Translations under genes and position numbers: made by a program
The notes under the pieces: model-generated
Database searches by the model: none
What the model saw: only the letters and a program-made list of their open reading frames with translations
Told to the model about the DNA's origin: nothing
In this document: positions 1-6,325 of the stretch, in pieces
Layout of the letters: each line of letters opens with the position of its first letter
Numbering within the stretch: the first letter of the stretch is position 1
Source of the DNA: Azovibrio restrictus
Lineage (GTDB): Bacteria > Pseudomonadota > Gammaproteobacteria > Burkholderiales > Rhodocyclaceae
Length of the DNA stretch: 15,259 nt
NCBI GenBank assembly: GCA_003252145.1
Contig: QKDJ01000090.1
Span: 1 to 15,259, forward strand
Direction: 5' to 3'

Positions 1-25
1 AAAGATAAAAAAACCGCCACATAAA

Positions 26-49
26 AAAACCCGCCTTTCGGCGGGTTTT
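26..49 (-). terminator. Intrinsic terminator of the cold-shock gene
   Basis: A perfect 6-bp GC stem (30-35 with 40-45) with a four-base loop, flanked by A and T runs. It lies 20 bases beyond the csp stop codon on the minus strand. The flanking runs make it symmetrical, so it could also stop transcription arriving on the plus strand. Confidence 0.9.
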
Positions 50-68
50 AGCTCAATTCACGAGGGAA

Positions 69-272
69 TCAGCTACGCTGAATGTTGGCAGCCTGCTTGC
101 CCTTGTTACCTTGAACCACATCGAAGGAAACCTTATCGCCTTCCTTCAGGGTCTTGAAACCATTCATGGTGATGGCGGAGAAGTGGGCGAAGAGATCTTC
201 GCTGCCATCATCAGGAGTGATGAAGCCGTAACCCTTGGAGTCGTTGAACCACTTGACGGTACCAGTTGCCAT
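69..272 (-). CDS. Cold-shock-domain protein (CspA family)
   Basis: A 67-residue single-domain cold-shock protein, the usual family length. The OB-fold carries both RNA-binding motifs: RNP1 as KGYGFIT (residues 13-19) and RNP2 as LFAHFS (27-32), after the typical GTVKWFN start. Family members bind single-stranded RNA and DNA in the cytoplasm, melt RNA secondary structure and can act as antiterminators; some are cold-induced, others constitutive. The start is supported by a TAGGAAG ribosome-binding site eight bases upstream. The gene is monocistronic, divergent from clpS, with a good promoter, a leader of about 105 bases and its own terminator. Which csp paralogue this is cannot be told from sequence alone. 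Confidence 0.97.
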   Translation of the reverse strand: MATGTVKWFNDSKGYGFITPDDGSEDLFAHFSAITMNGFKTLKEGDKVSFDVVQGNKGKQAANIQRS

Positions 273-288
273 AATTGCTACTTCCTAC

Positions 289-316
289 AAAAAAACGTAA
301 AAACGGGACTATCCCG
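289..316 (-). promoter_or_regulatory. Terminator-like hairpin in the csp leader
   Basis: On the minus strand the leader contains CGGGA-TAG-TCCCG (316-304), followed directly by five T, then ACG, then seven T. This ends just before the ribosome-binding site. The layout is that of a short intrinsic terminator or attenuator inside the 5' UTR. The stem is only 5 bp, so its strength is uncertain. Confidence 0.5.
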
Positions 317-386
317 ACTACTTGTTTTGACTCCAGTGACCGGCGCACATGGCTTAACGATGCATCTTGAATCCAAACATCGTGCA

Positions 387-415
387 GTTTTACGCGAGCC
401 GCATCAGGCCGTCAA
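387..415 (-). promoter_or_regulatory. Sigma-70 promoter of the csp gene
   Basis: On the minus strand: -35 TTGACG (415-410), 17-base spacer, -10 TAAAAC (392-387). The predicted start near 380 gives a leader of about 105 bases, in keeping with the long leaders of cspA-type genes. Confidence 0.65.
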
Positions 416-477
416 CAGGTTTTTGGCAGTCTTATATAACACTCACAAACACCCGTTGCACCAAGGGTTAGAGGCGG

Positions 478-505
478 TTGCACTCTATTCCGGAGCGTAT
501 AGAAT
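478..505 (+). promoter_or_regulatory. Sigma-70 promoter of clpS-clpA
   Basis: -35 TTGCAC (478-483), 16-base spacer, -10 TAGAAT (500-505). The predicted start at about 511-513 falls on or next to the clpS start codon. The heptamer GTTGCAC at 455-461 recurs at 477-483, 22 bases apart, about two helical turns. Confidence 0.55.
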
Positions 506-512
506 CGACTGC

Positions 513-821
513 ATGGCCACACAGCAAGATAACCTCGCAGTACTGGAAGCAGAGCGCACTCGAGTAGAGCCACCGAAGCTCTATAAAGTGCTGTTACTGA
601 ACGACGATTACACCCCCATGGATTTCGTCATTCTGGTACTCCAACGTTTTTTTTCCATGGATCATGAACGCGCGACGCAAATCATGCTCAAAGTTCATAA
701 CGAAGGTCGCGGCCTGTGCGGAATTTATCCCCGGGATATCGCAGCTACCAAGGTAGAGCAAGTCAGCGCCTTCGCCCTGCAACACCAGCATCCCCTTGCT
801 TGCGTCATGGAGGAAAATTGA
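513..821 (+). CDS. clpS: ATP-dependent Clp protease adaptor ClpS
   Basis: A 102-residue ClpS, close to the 106 of E. coli. ClpS captures proteins with N-degron residues (Leu, Phe, Tyr, Trp) and hands them to ClpAP in the cytoplasm. The binding pocket is recognisable: NDDYTPM (residues 30-36) matches the E. coli Asn-Asp-Asp and Met gate residues, and His62 in KVHNEG matches the conserved pocket histidine. The extended N-terminus, needed in the family for delivery to ClpA, is present at about residues 1-20. The reading frame is open far upstream, but family length and the promoter favour ATG 513. No convincing ribosome-binding site precedes it, and the predicted transcript starts at the ATG, so it may be leaderless. 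The stop overlaps the clpA start by one base. Confidence 0.95.
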   Translation: MATQQDNLAVLEAERTRVEPPKLYKVLLLNDDYTPMDFVILVLQRFFSMDHERATQIMLKVHNEGRGLCGIYPRDIAATKVEQVSAFALQHQHPLACVMEEN

Positions 822-3076
822 TGATCGCCCAGGAACTGGAAGTCAGTCTGCACATCGCCTTTGTTGAAGCCCGGCAAAAGCGCCATGAATTCATCACCGT
901 CGAGCATCTCTTGCTGGCGCTGCTGGACAACCCCACGGCCGCTGAAGCCCTGCGGGCCTGCGGTGCCAATCTGGAGCAGTTACGCAAGGACATTACTCAG
1001 TTCATTGCGGAACATACGCCTACGGTTCCCGGGGACAATGAGATCGACACCCAACCCACTTTGGGTTTCCAGCGTGTCATTCAAAGGGCCATCCTGCACG
1101 TCCAGTCCTCCGGCAAGAAGGAGGTCAATGGGGCCAATGTTCTGGTGGCCATTTTTGGGGAAAAGGATTCCCACGCGGTTTATTACCTGCAAAAACAGGG
1201 CGTCAGCCGCCTGGATGTGGTGAATTTCATTTCCCATGGCGTGAGCAAGGTGCCGCAACCCAAGGCCACGGCCGAAGGCGACCATGAGGGCGAAACCGAA
1301 CAGGCCCAAGCCGGCCCCCTGGAGAGCTACACCATCAACCTGAACAATCTTGCCCTGCAAGGCAAGATCGACCCGCTGATCGGTCGCGACCAGGAACTGG
1401 AACGGGTCATCCAGACCCTCTGCCGCCGCCGGAAAAACAACCCGTTGCTGGTGGGTGAGGCTGGCGTAGGCAAGACGGCCATCGCCGAAGGTCTGGCTCG
1501 CCGAGTGGTGGAAAATGATGTCCCCGAAATCCTCTCCAAAGCCACGGTGTATGCCCTGGATATGGGCGCGCTGCTGGCGGGCACCAAGTACCGGGGCGAT
1601 TTTGAGCAACGCCTGAAAAGTGTGCTCAAACAGCTCAAGGAAAACCCGGACGCCATTCTGTTCGTGGATGAAATCCACACCCTGATCGGTGCTGGCGCAG
1701 CTTCGGGCGGCACCCTGGATGCCTCCAACCTGCTCAAGCCCGCCCTCTCCAGCGGCCAGCTGAAGTGCATTGGCGCCACCACCTACACGGAATATCGGGG
1801 CATTTTCGAGAAGGATCACGCCCTTTCCCGTCGCTTCCAGAAGGTGGATGTGAATGAGCCTTCCCAGGCAGAAGCCCTGGAAATCCTCAAGGGTCTCAAG
1901 ACCCGCTTTGAAGCCCACCACGGCATCAAGTACTCGGCTGCGGCCCTGTCCTCTGCCGTGGAGTTGTCCGCCCGTTACATTACCGACCGTCACCTGCCGG
2001 ACAAGGCTATCGACGTTATCGACGAAGCCGGTGCCGCCCAGCGCATCCTGCCCAAGTCCCGGCAGAAGAAGCTGATTGGCAAGACCGACATCGAGGAAAT
2101 CGTGGCCAAGATCGCCCGCATTCCTTCCCAGCACGTGAGTGCCGATGACAAGGGCGCCTTGAAGAATCTGGAGCGGGATCTGAAGGCCGTGGTCTTCGGT
2201 CAGGACCGGGCCATCGATGTCCTGTCCAAAGCCATCAAGATGGCTCGCTCTGGACTGGGCAATCCGGGCAAGCCCATTGGGGCCTACCTGTTCTCGGGTC
2301 CTACGGGCGTTGGCAAGACCGAGGTGGCCAAGCAACTGGCCTATAGCCTGGGCATCGAGTTGGTGCGTTTCGACATGAGTGAGTACATGGAGCGCCACGC
2401 GGTATCCCGTATGATCGGCGCCCCTCCGGGATATGTGGGCTTCGAACAGGGTGGTCTGCTGACTGAGGCCATTACCAAGAAGCCCTATTGCGTCCTGCTC
2501 CTGGATGAAATTGAGAAGGCCCATCCGGACATTTTCAATATCCTGCTGCAGGTGATGGATCACGGTACCCTGACGGACAACAATGGCCGCAAGGCTGATT
2601 TCCGCAATGTAATCCTCATCATGACCACCAATGCCGGGGCTGCCGACCTGCAAAAGGCCAAGATGGGCTTCACCGCCGCAGCACAAACCGGTGATGAAAT
2701 GCTGGAAATCAAGCGACTGTTTACGCCTGAATTCCGCAATCGCCTGGATGCCACGGTTTCCTTCAAGGCTCTGGACCACGACATCATCCTCCGGGTGGTG
2801 GACAAGTTCCTGATGCAGTTGGAAGAACAACTCCACGAAAAGAAGGTGGATGCCCATTTCACTTTGGCACTCAAGGAGATGCTGGCCGAAAAGGGATTCG
2901 ATCCCCTGATGGGTGCCCGCCCCATGGCCCGCTTGATTCAGGACACCATCCGCGCTGCACTGGCAGACGAACTGCTGTTCGGTCGTCTTTCCAGTGGTGG
3001 CAAAGTCACGGTGGATCTGGATTCTGCCGGCCAGGTACGACTGGAGTTTGAAGAAGAAGCAGAAGTCGCTGTCTGA
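821..3076 (+). CDS. clpA: ATP-dependent Clp protease ATP-binding subunit ClpA
   Basis: A 751-residue double AAA+ unfoldase (E. coli ClpA has 758). It forms a hexamer that unfolds substrates and threads them into ClpP. In order: the N-terminal Clp repeat domain that docks ClpS (about 1-145); first AAA+ module with Walker A GEAGVGKT (212-219), Walker B with Asp283-Glu284 and pore loop KYRGDF; second module with Walker A GPTGVGKT (493-500), Walker B with Asp562-Glu563 and pore loop GYVG. The ClpP-docking tripeptide is Met-Gly-Phe at 615-617, where E. coli ClpA has Ile-Gly-Leu. Sensor and arginine-finger segment FRNRLD and the C-terminal D2-small domain are intact. The ATG overlaps the clpS stop, with a GGAGG site at 809-813, so the two are co-transcribed and probably translationally coupled. 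clpP is not in the window. Confidence 0.97.
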   Translation: MIAQELEVSLHIAFVEARQKRHEFITVEHLLLALLDNPTAAEALRACGANLEQLRKDITQFIAEHTPTVPGDNEIDTQPTLGFQRVIQRAILHVQSSGKKEVNGANVLVAIFGEKDSHAVYYLQKQGVSRLDVVNFISHGVSKVPQPKATAEGDHEGETEQAQAGPLESYTINLNNLALQGKIDPLIGRDQELERVIQTLCRRRKNNPLLVGEAGVGKTAIAEGLARRVVENDVPEILSKATVYALDMGALLAGTKYRGDFEQRLKSVLKQLKENPDAILFVDEIHTLIGAGAASGGTLDASNLLKPALSSGQLKCIGATTYTEYRGIFEKDHALSRRFQKVDVNEPSQAEALEILKGLKTRFEAHHGIKYSAAALSSAVELSARYITDRHLPDKAIDVIDEAGAAQRILPKSRQKKLIGKTDIEEIVAKIARIPSQHVSADDKGALKNLERDLKAVVFGQDRAIDVLSKAIKMARSGLGNPGKPIGAYLFSGPTGVGKTEVAKQLAYSLGIELVRFDMSEYMERHAVSRMIGAPPGYVGFEQGGLLTEAITKKPYCVLLLDEIEKAHPDIFNILLQVMDHGTLTDNNGRKADFRNVILIMTTNAGAADLQKAKMGFTAAAQTGDEMLEIKRLFTPEFRNRLDATVSFKALDHDIILRVVDKFLMQLEEQLHEKKVDAHFTLALKEMLAEKGFDPLMGARPMARLIQDTIRAALADELLFGRLSSGGKVTVDLDSAGQVRLEFEEEAEVAV

Positions 3077-3097
3077 TACAAACACAACACCTATAAT
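3069..3097 (+). promoter_or_regulatory. Candidate rraA promoter
   Basis: A perfect -10 TATAAT (3092-3097) lies just after the clpA stop, with a poor -35 (CTGTCT, 3069-3074) at a 17-base spacing. The predicted start near 3104 lies within the left arm of the clpA terminator. Confidence 0.5.
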
Positions 3098-3098
3098 C

Positions 3099-3127
3099 AA
3101 GCCATGCCTCCAGCATGGCTTTTTTTT
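3099..3127 (+). terminator. Intrinsic terminator of clpS-clpA
   Basis: A perfect 9-bp stem (3099-3107 with 3113-3121), five-base loop and a run of eight T (3120-3127), 22 bases after the clpA stop codon. Confidence 0.9.
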
Positions 3128-3152
3128 CACCCACTTTCAGGGAAATCCCACC

Positions 3153-3647
3153 ATGAGTTTTAAAACCCCCGATCTTTGTGACGAACATGAAACCCTGCTG
3201 GGGTCACATTTACGCGTCGTAGCCCCCATGTTCCAGCGTTACGGGCAGTGCAATACCTTCTCCGGCCAGATCCAGACCCTGAAGATTTTTGAAGACAATA
3301 CCCTTGTGCGCGAAGTGCTGGGCGAGCCCGGTCACGGTAAGGTGCTGGTGGTAGACGGAGGCGGTAGCCTGCGCTGCGCCCTGGTCGGTGATCAACTCGC
3401 TGTCCTCGCACAGAAGAATGGCTGGGAAGGCCTTGTGGTTTATGGCTGCATCCGGGACTCGGGAGACATCAACCAGATGAACATCGGCATCCGCGCCCTG
3501 AACACTCACCCCCAGAAAAGCGTCAAACGGGGTGTAGGCGAACGCAATCTGCCTGTGACGTTCAGCGGAGTCACCTTTAATCCTGATGAATGGCTGTATG
3601 CCGATGAGGACGGAGTCCTCGTTTCTGATCGGCCGCTACTGACTTAA
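3153..3647 (+). CDS. rraA: RraA-family protein (RNase E regulator / HMG aldolase-like)
   Basis: A 164-residue RraA-family protein, near the E. coli length. E. coli RraA binds RNase E and inhibits RNA decay; related proteins are metal-dependent 4-hydroxy-4-methyl-2-oxoglutarate aldolases and oxaloacetate decarboxylases. The family core VLVVDGGGSLRCALVGDQ (64-81) is present. The protein has Arg101-Asp102 and Asp105 in CIRDSGD, the aldolase-type R-D-x-x-D pattern, where E. coli RraA has Arg-Gln. It may therefore be catalytic, or do both. It is named RraA by overall similarity only. ATG 3153 has an AGGGA site at about 3139-3143. The gene lies behind the clpA terminator and is followed after one base by a histidine kinase gene, so the two probably share a transcript. 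Confidence 0.9.
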   Translation: MSFKTPDLCDEHETLLGSHLRVVAPMFQRYGQCNTFSGQIQTLKIFEDNTLVREVLGEPGHGKVLVVDGGGSLRCALVGDQLAVLAQKNGWEGLVVYGCIRDSGDINQMNIGIRALNTHPQKSVKRGVGERNLPVTFSGVTFNPDEWLYADEDGVLVSDRPLLT

Positions 3648-3648
3648 G

Positions 3649-6015
3649 ATGAAAATTCTGGCCTCGCTTCGTGCACGAGTGGTCACGCTACTGGCGCTGA
3701 CCATTTTGCCTTTGCTTGCCCTGTCTTTTCAGGTCAACCTGGAGGCCAGGAATGCAGCACGAGCCCGGGCTGAGATGCGTATTGATGCACTCGCCCAAGC
3801 CATGGCTGATGAAGAGCAGCATATGGCAGAAAACGCTCATCAGCTGTTGACCATCATGGCCCACGCCAATGATGTGGAACGACTGGAGTCCCCGGAGTGT
3901 TCAGGCCTCGCCAAGCGCCTGCTGGCAACCCAACCCCTTTTCAATAATTTCGGTGCCGCCCTACCGGATGGTTCCTTGGTATGCAGTAGTGGCAACAGGG
4001 GGCCAACCCCCATCAGCGTCAAGGACCGTCAATGGTTCCAGGAGGCCATGGCCTTCAAACGCTTTACAAGGGGAGAACCGGTCGTGGGGCTGGTTTCGGG
4101 CAAACAAAGTTTTGTCTTTGGTCTTCCGATCCTGACCCCCAGGGGAGAACTGAAAGGCGTCGTATTCGCCAGCGTGGGGATTTCCTGGCTGGAACGCCTG
4201 TTACGCCAAATGAACCTGCCGTCCGGTTGGGAAGCCGGCATCCTGGATAGCAACAACCAACAACTCACCGCATTGCCGCAACAATCCAGTGCTGCCCTCA
4301 GGATTGCCAGTACTTCGGACTGGGCAACCATGGCCGAAAACAAGAACACCCTGCTGCACGCCCACAAAGGTCCAGATGGAGAATCCCGCCTGACCCATGT
4401 GTCCCCCCTGAACAGCATGTCGGCGCCCATCTGGTTTTATATCAGCGTCCCCAAGAAAATTCTCATGGGAGCCATAGAAAAGGACTTTCGCACGCAGCTT
4501 CTGGTCTTCATTTGCGTAGCCCTCGGTGCCACAGTGCTCAGCTTCTGGTTGCTGGACAGCAATATCCTGGCCTGGACCCGAAAACTCACCAGTGCCTTTC
4601 ATGACGTGAGCCAAGGCAAACTTGGGCGTCGCCTGGAGGAGCATCACTCCATCAGAGAATTGGAACTGCTCAACCGAAGCTTCAACGGAATGGCAGAAAA
4701 TCTGATGCGCTGGCAGCAGAGGCAGGTAGAGGACGCCCGTCACATTGCTCGGGCCAGCCGACTGTATTGTCTGCTCAGTGCAGTCAATCAATGCATTGTC
4801 ACGGCAACCAACAGAAATGAGTTGCTGGGAGACATTTGCCGAATCGCGGTCGACAAAGGCGGCTTTTCCCTCGCCTGGATTGGTTTCGTAGATGGTGACA
4901 GCATGGAGCTAACCCCTATTACGCAGGCAGGACAGACCGGCTTCCTGCTTCAAGGCGAGCGCCCCATGGGGCCTTCGCCGGCAGCTACCGCTTATCACAG
5001 CGGACGTCTTGCCATTGTGGATGACATCCAAAATTCCCCACCTTCCATTTGGCGAGACCAGGCCCACCTGGCCGGATTCCACGCAGCGGCCGCCATCCCA
5101 CTTAGGCATCAACAACAGTCAGCCGGAGTACTGACCCTCTATAGCCGGCATCCGGGTGTTTTCGATAGCTCAGAAAAGCTGTTGCTGGAAGAAATTGGTG
5201 GCGATGTGTCCTACGCGCTGGACCGGCTGGAAAACGAGACCGCCAAACAGCTTGCCGAATCCCGTCTGGCACGACTGAATGAAGAATTGGAACAACGAGT
5301 TGCGCAACGTACCGCTGAACTTTTAATGGCAAACCAGGACTTGGAAGCCTTTTCCTTTTCTGTATCCCACGACCTGCGTGCCCCACTACGAGCCATGTCC
5401 GGCTATGCGCAACTTATAAAACAGGAATCCGAAGCAATACTGACCGGCGACTGCAAACATTTTTTGAATCGATTGGTGCATGCCAGTGAACACATGAATC
5501 AATTGATCGACGACCTGCTGCGTTATTCCCGACTGGGCAAGCGAGGTATCCAGATGGCAGAGTTGAGCTTGGAACATCTGGTCAGCAACCTGCTGGTTCC
5601 CAGGCTGAGCCGTATTCAGGAAACCCAGGCCGTCATCGAGTTCGCTCAACTGCCCGACGTTTTATCCGATGCCACGCTGTTGGAACAGATACTTTCCAAT
5701 CTGATAGACAACGCTCTCACCTATCACCAGGCAGAACACCCCCCTCAAATTCGTATTACCGCCCGACGTGAAGAGGACTTCTGGGAACTGTCCGTAGAAG
5801 ACCAGGGCATCGGCATTGCTCCGGAACATCAGGAAAAAATCTTCGCCGTCTTTCAGCGCCTCCTCTCGGACAGCAGCTATCCGGGGCACGGTATTGGTCT
5901 CGCCATTGTCCGTAAGGCAGTGCAATACCTAAAGGGCAGCATCTCCCTCACTTCTGAACCAGGTGAGGGCAGCACATTTACCCTCCGGTTCCCCACTACC
6001 CCCTCCAGCACCTAA
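3649..6015 (+). CDS. Membrane sensor histidine kinase (dCache-HAMP-GAF-HisKA-HATPase)
   Basis: A 788-residue inner-membrane sensor kinase. In order: TM1 (about 13-29); a periplasmic dCache-like ligand domain (about 32-280; segment FNNFGAALPDGSLVCSS near 98-114); TM2 (about 285-303); HAMP (about 305-358); GAF (about 373-530); a short coiled coil; the HisKA dimerisation domain with phospho-acceptor His574 in SVSHDLRAPLR; and the ATPase domain with N-box Asn688 in LIDNAL, G1 DQGIG (718-722) and G2 GHGIGL (746-751). All catalytic motifs are intact, so it should autophosphorylate. There is no receiver domain and no adjacent response regulator, making it an orphan kinase whose ligand is unknown. 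It begins one base after the rraA stop without a clear ribosome-binding site, which suggests translational coupling. Confidence 0.93.
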   Translation: MKILASLRARVVTLLALTILPLLALSFQVNLEARNAARARAEMRIDALAQAMADEEQHMAENAHQLLTIMAHANDVERLESPECSGLAKRLLATQPLFNNFGAALPDGSLVCSSGNRGPTPISVKDRQWFQEAMAFKRFTRGEPVVGLVSGKQSFVFGLPILTPRGELKGVVFASVGISWLERLLRQMNLPSGWEAGILDSNNQQLTALPQQSSAALRIASTSDWATMAENKNTLLHAHKGPDGESRLTHVSPLNSMSAPIWFYISVPKKILMGAIEKDFRTQLLVFICVALGATVLSFWLLDSNILAWTRKLTSAFHDVSQGKLGRRLEEHHSIRELELLNRSFNGMAENLMRWQQRQVEDARHIARASRLYCLLSAVNQCIVTATNRNELLGDICRIAVDKGGFSLAWIGFVDGDSMELTPITQAGQTGFLLQGERPMGPSPAATAYHSGRLAIVDDIQNSPPSIWRDQAHLAGFHAAAAIPLRHQQQSAGVLTLYSRHPGVFDSSEKLLLEEIGGDVSYALDRLENETAKQLAESRLARLNEELEQRVAQRTAELLMANQDLEAFSFSVSHDLRAPLRAMSGYAQLIKQESEAILTGDCKHFLNRLVHASEHMNQLIDDLLRYSRLGKRGIQMAELSLEHLVSNLLVPRLSRIQETQAVIEFAQLPDVLSDATLLEQILSNLIDNALTYHQAEHPPQIRITARREEDFWELSVEDQGIGIAPEHQEKIFAVFQRLLSDSSYPGHGIGLAIVRKAVQYLKGSISLTSEPGEGSTFTLRFPTTPSST

Positions 6016-6018
6016 TAT

Positions 6019-6036
6019 CAGCAACACCCGTTGCTG
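6019..6036 (+). other. Hairpin just after the kinase gene
   Basis: CAGCAAC-ACCC-GTTGCTG forms a perfect 7-bp stem four bases after the kinase stop. A second short inverted repeat, CACAAA-TGAAT-TTTGTG, lies at 6042-6058. No T run follows either, so this is not a canonical intrinsic terminator; it may protect the 3' end or mark a Rho-dependent stop. Confidence 0.4.
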
Positions 6037-6119
6037 CACCGCACAAATGAATTTTGTGTTTAATATCAGTTGTCTTATATAAGAGTTGTGTGCAACGCAG
6101 CATTTTTAATCTTTCATAG

Positions 6120-6139
6120 TTGCAAAATGCGTTTTGCAA
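6120..6139. promoter_or_regulatory. Perfect palindrome upstream of aceA, likely operator
   Basis: TTGCAAAA-TGCG-TTTTGCAA is an exact inverted repeat with 8-bp arms and a four-base spacer. It is centred about 115 bases upstream of the predicted aceA start point, within the 310-bp gap between the kinase gene and aceA. The TTTGCAAA-like half-sites recall those reported for RamB/ScfR-type regulators of acetate and propionate metabolism, but the spacing differs and no such regulator is in the window. Confidence 0.55.
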
Positions 6140-6208
6140 TACGAAACAGCGAATTTATTTCATTGATTTTACTAACAAATAAAAATCCTTCCCGGAGCGA
6201 AAAAAGTA

Positions 6209-6237
6209 TTGTTGCTGCGCAAAACAAAACCTATACT
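6209..6237 (+). promoter_or_regulatory. Sigma-70 promoter of aceA
   Basis: -35 TTGTTG (6209-6214), 17-base spacer, -10 TATACT (6232-6237). The predicted start near 6244 gives a leader of about 82 bases. Confidence 0.65.
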
Positions 6238-6247
6238 CTGACCCACA

Positions 6248-6295
6248 TCGACGCACAAATGTCGAATTTCAAGGGTTTCCATGCTGCTGAAACCC
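6248..6295 (+). promoter_or_regulatory. Two hairpins in the aceA leader
   Basis: The predicted leader holds TCGAC (6248-6252) pairing with GTCGA (6261-6265), and a perfect 7-bp stem GGGTTTC (6273-6279) with GAAACCC (6289-6295) around a nine-base loop. Neither is followed by a T run. They lie upstream of the ribosome-binding site (6315-6321), leaving it free. Confidence 0.4.
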
Positions 6296-6325
6296 AGGGA
6301 CCAACCACGAAGAAAAGGAAGCTCC

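Noticed and set aside
513..3076. Possible clpA start far upstream, inside clpS
   Set aside because: The frame is open from about 716, but the GGAGG site, overlap with the clpS stop and family alignment fix the start at 821.
980..3130. Long open frame antisense to clpA
   Set aside because: It mirrors clpA codon by codon and has no start signals or recognisable protein; it arises from the codon bias of the sense gene.
6154..6183. Inverted repeat TTTATTT / AAATAAA upstream of aceA
   Set aside because: Short, pure A/T arms 16 bases apart in an AT-rich region; expected by chance.
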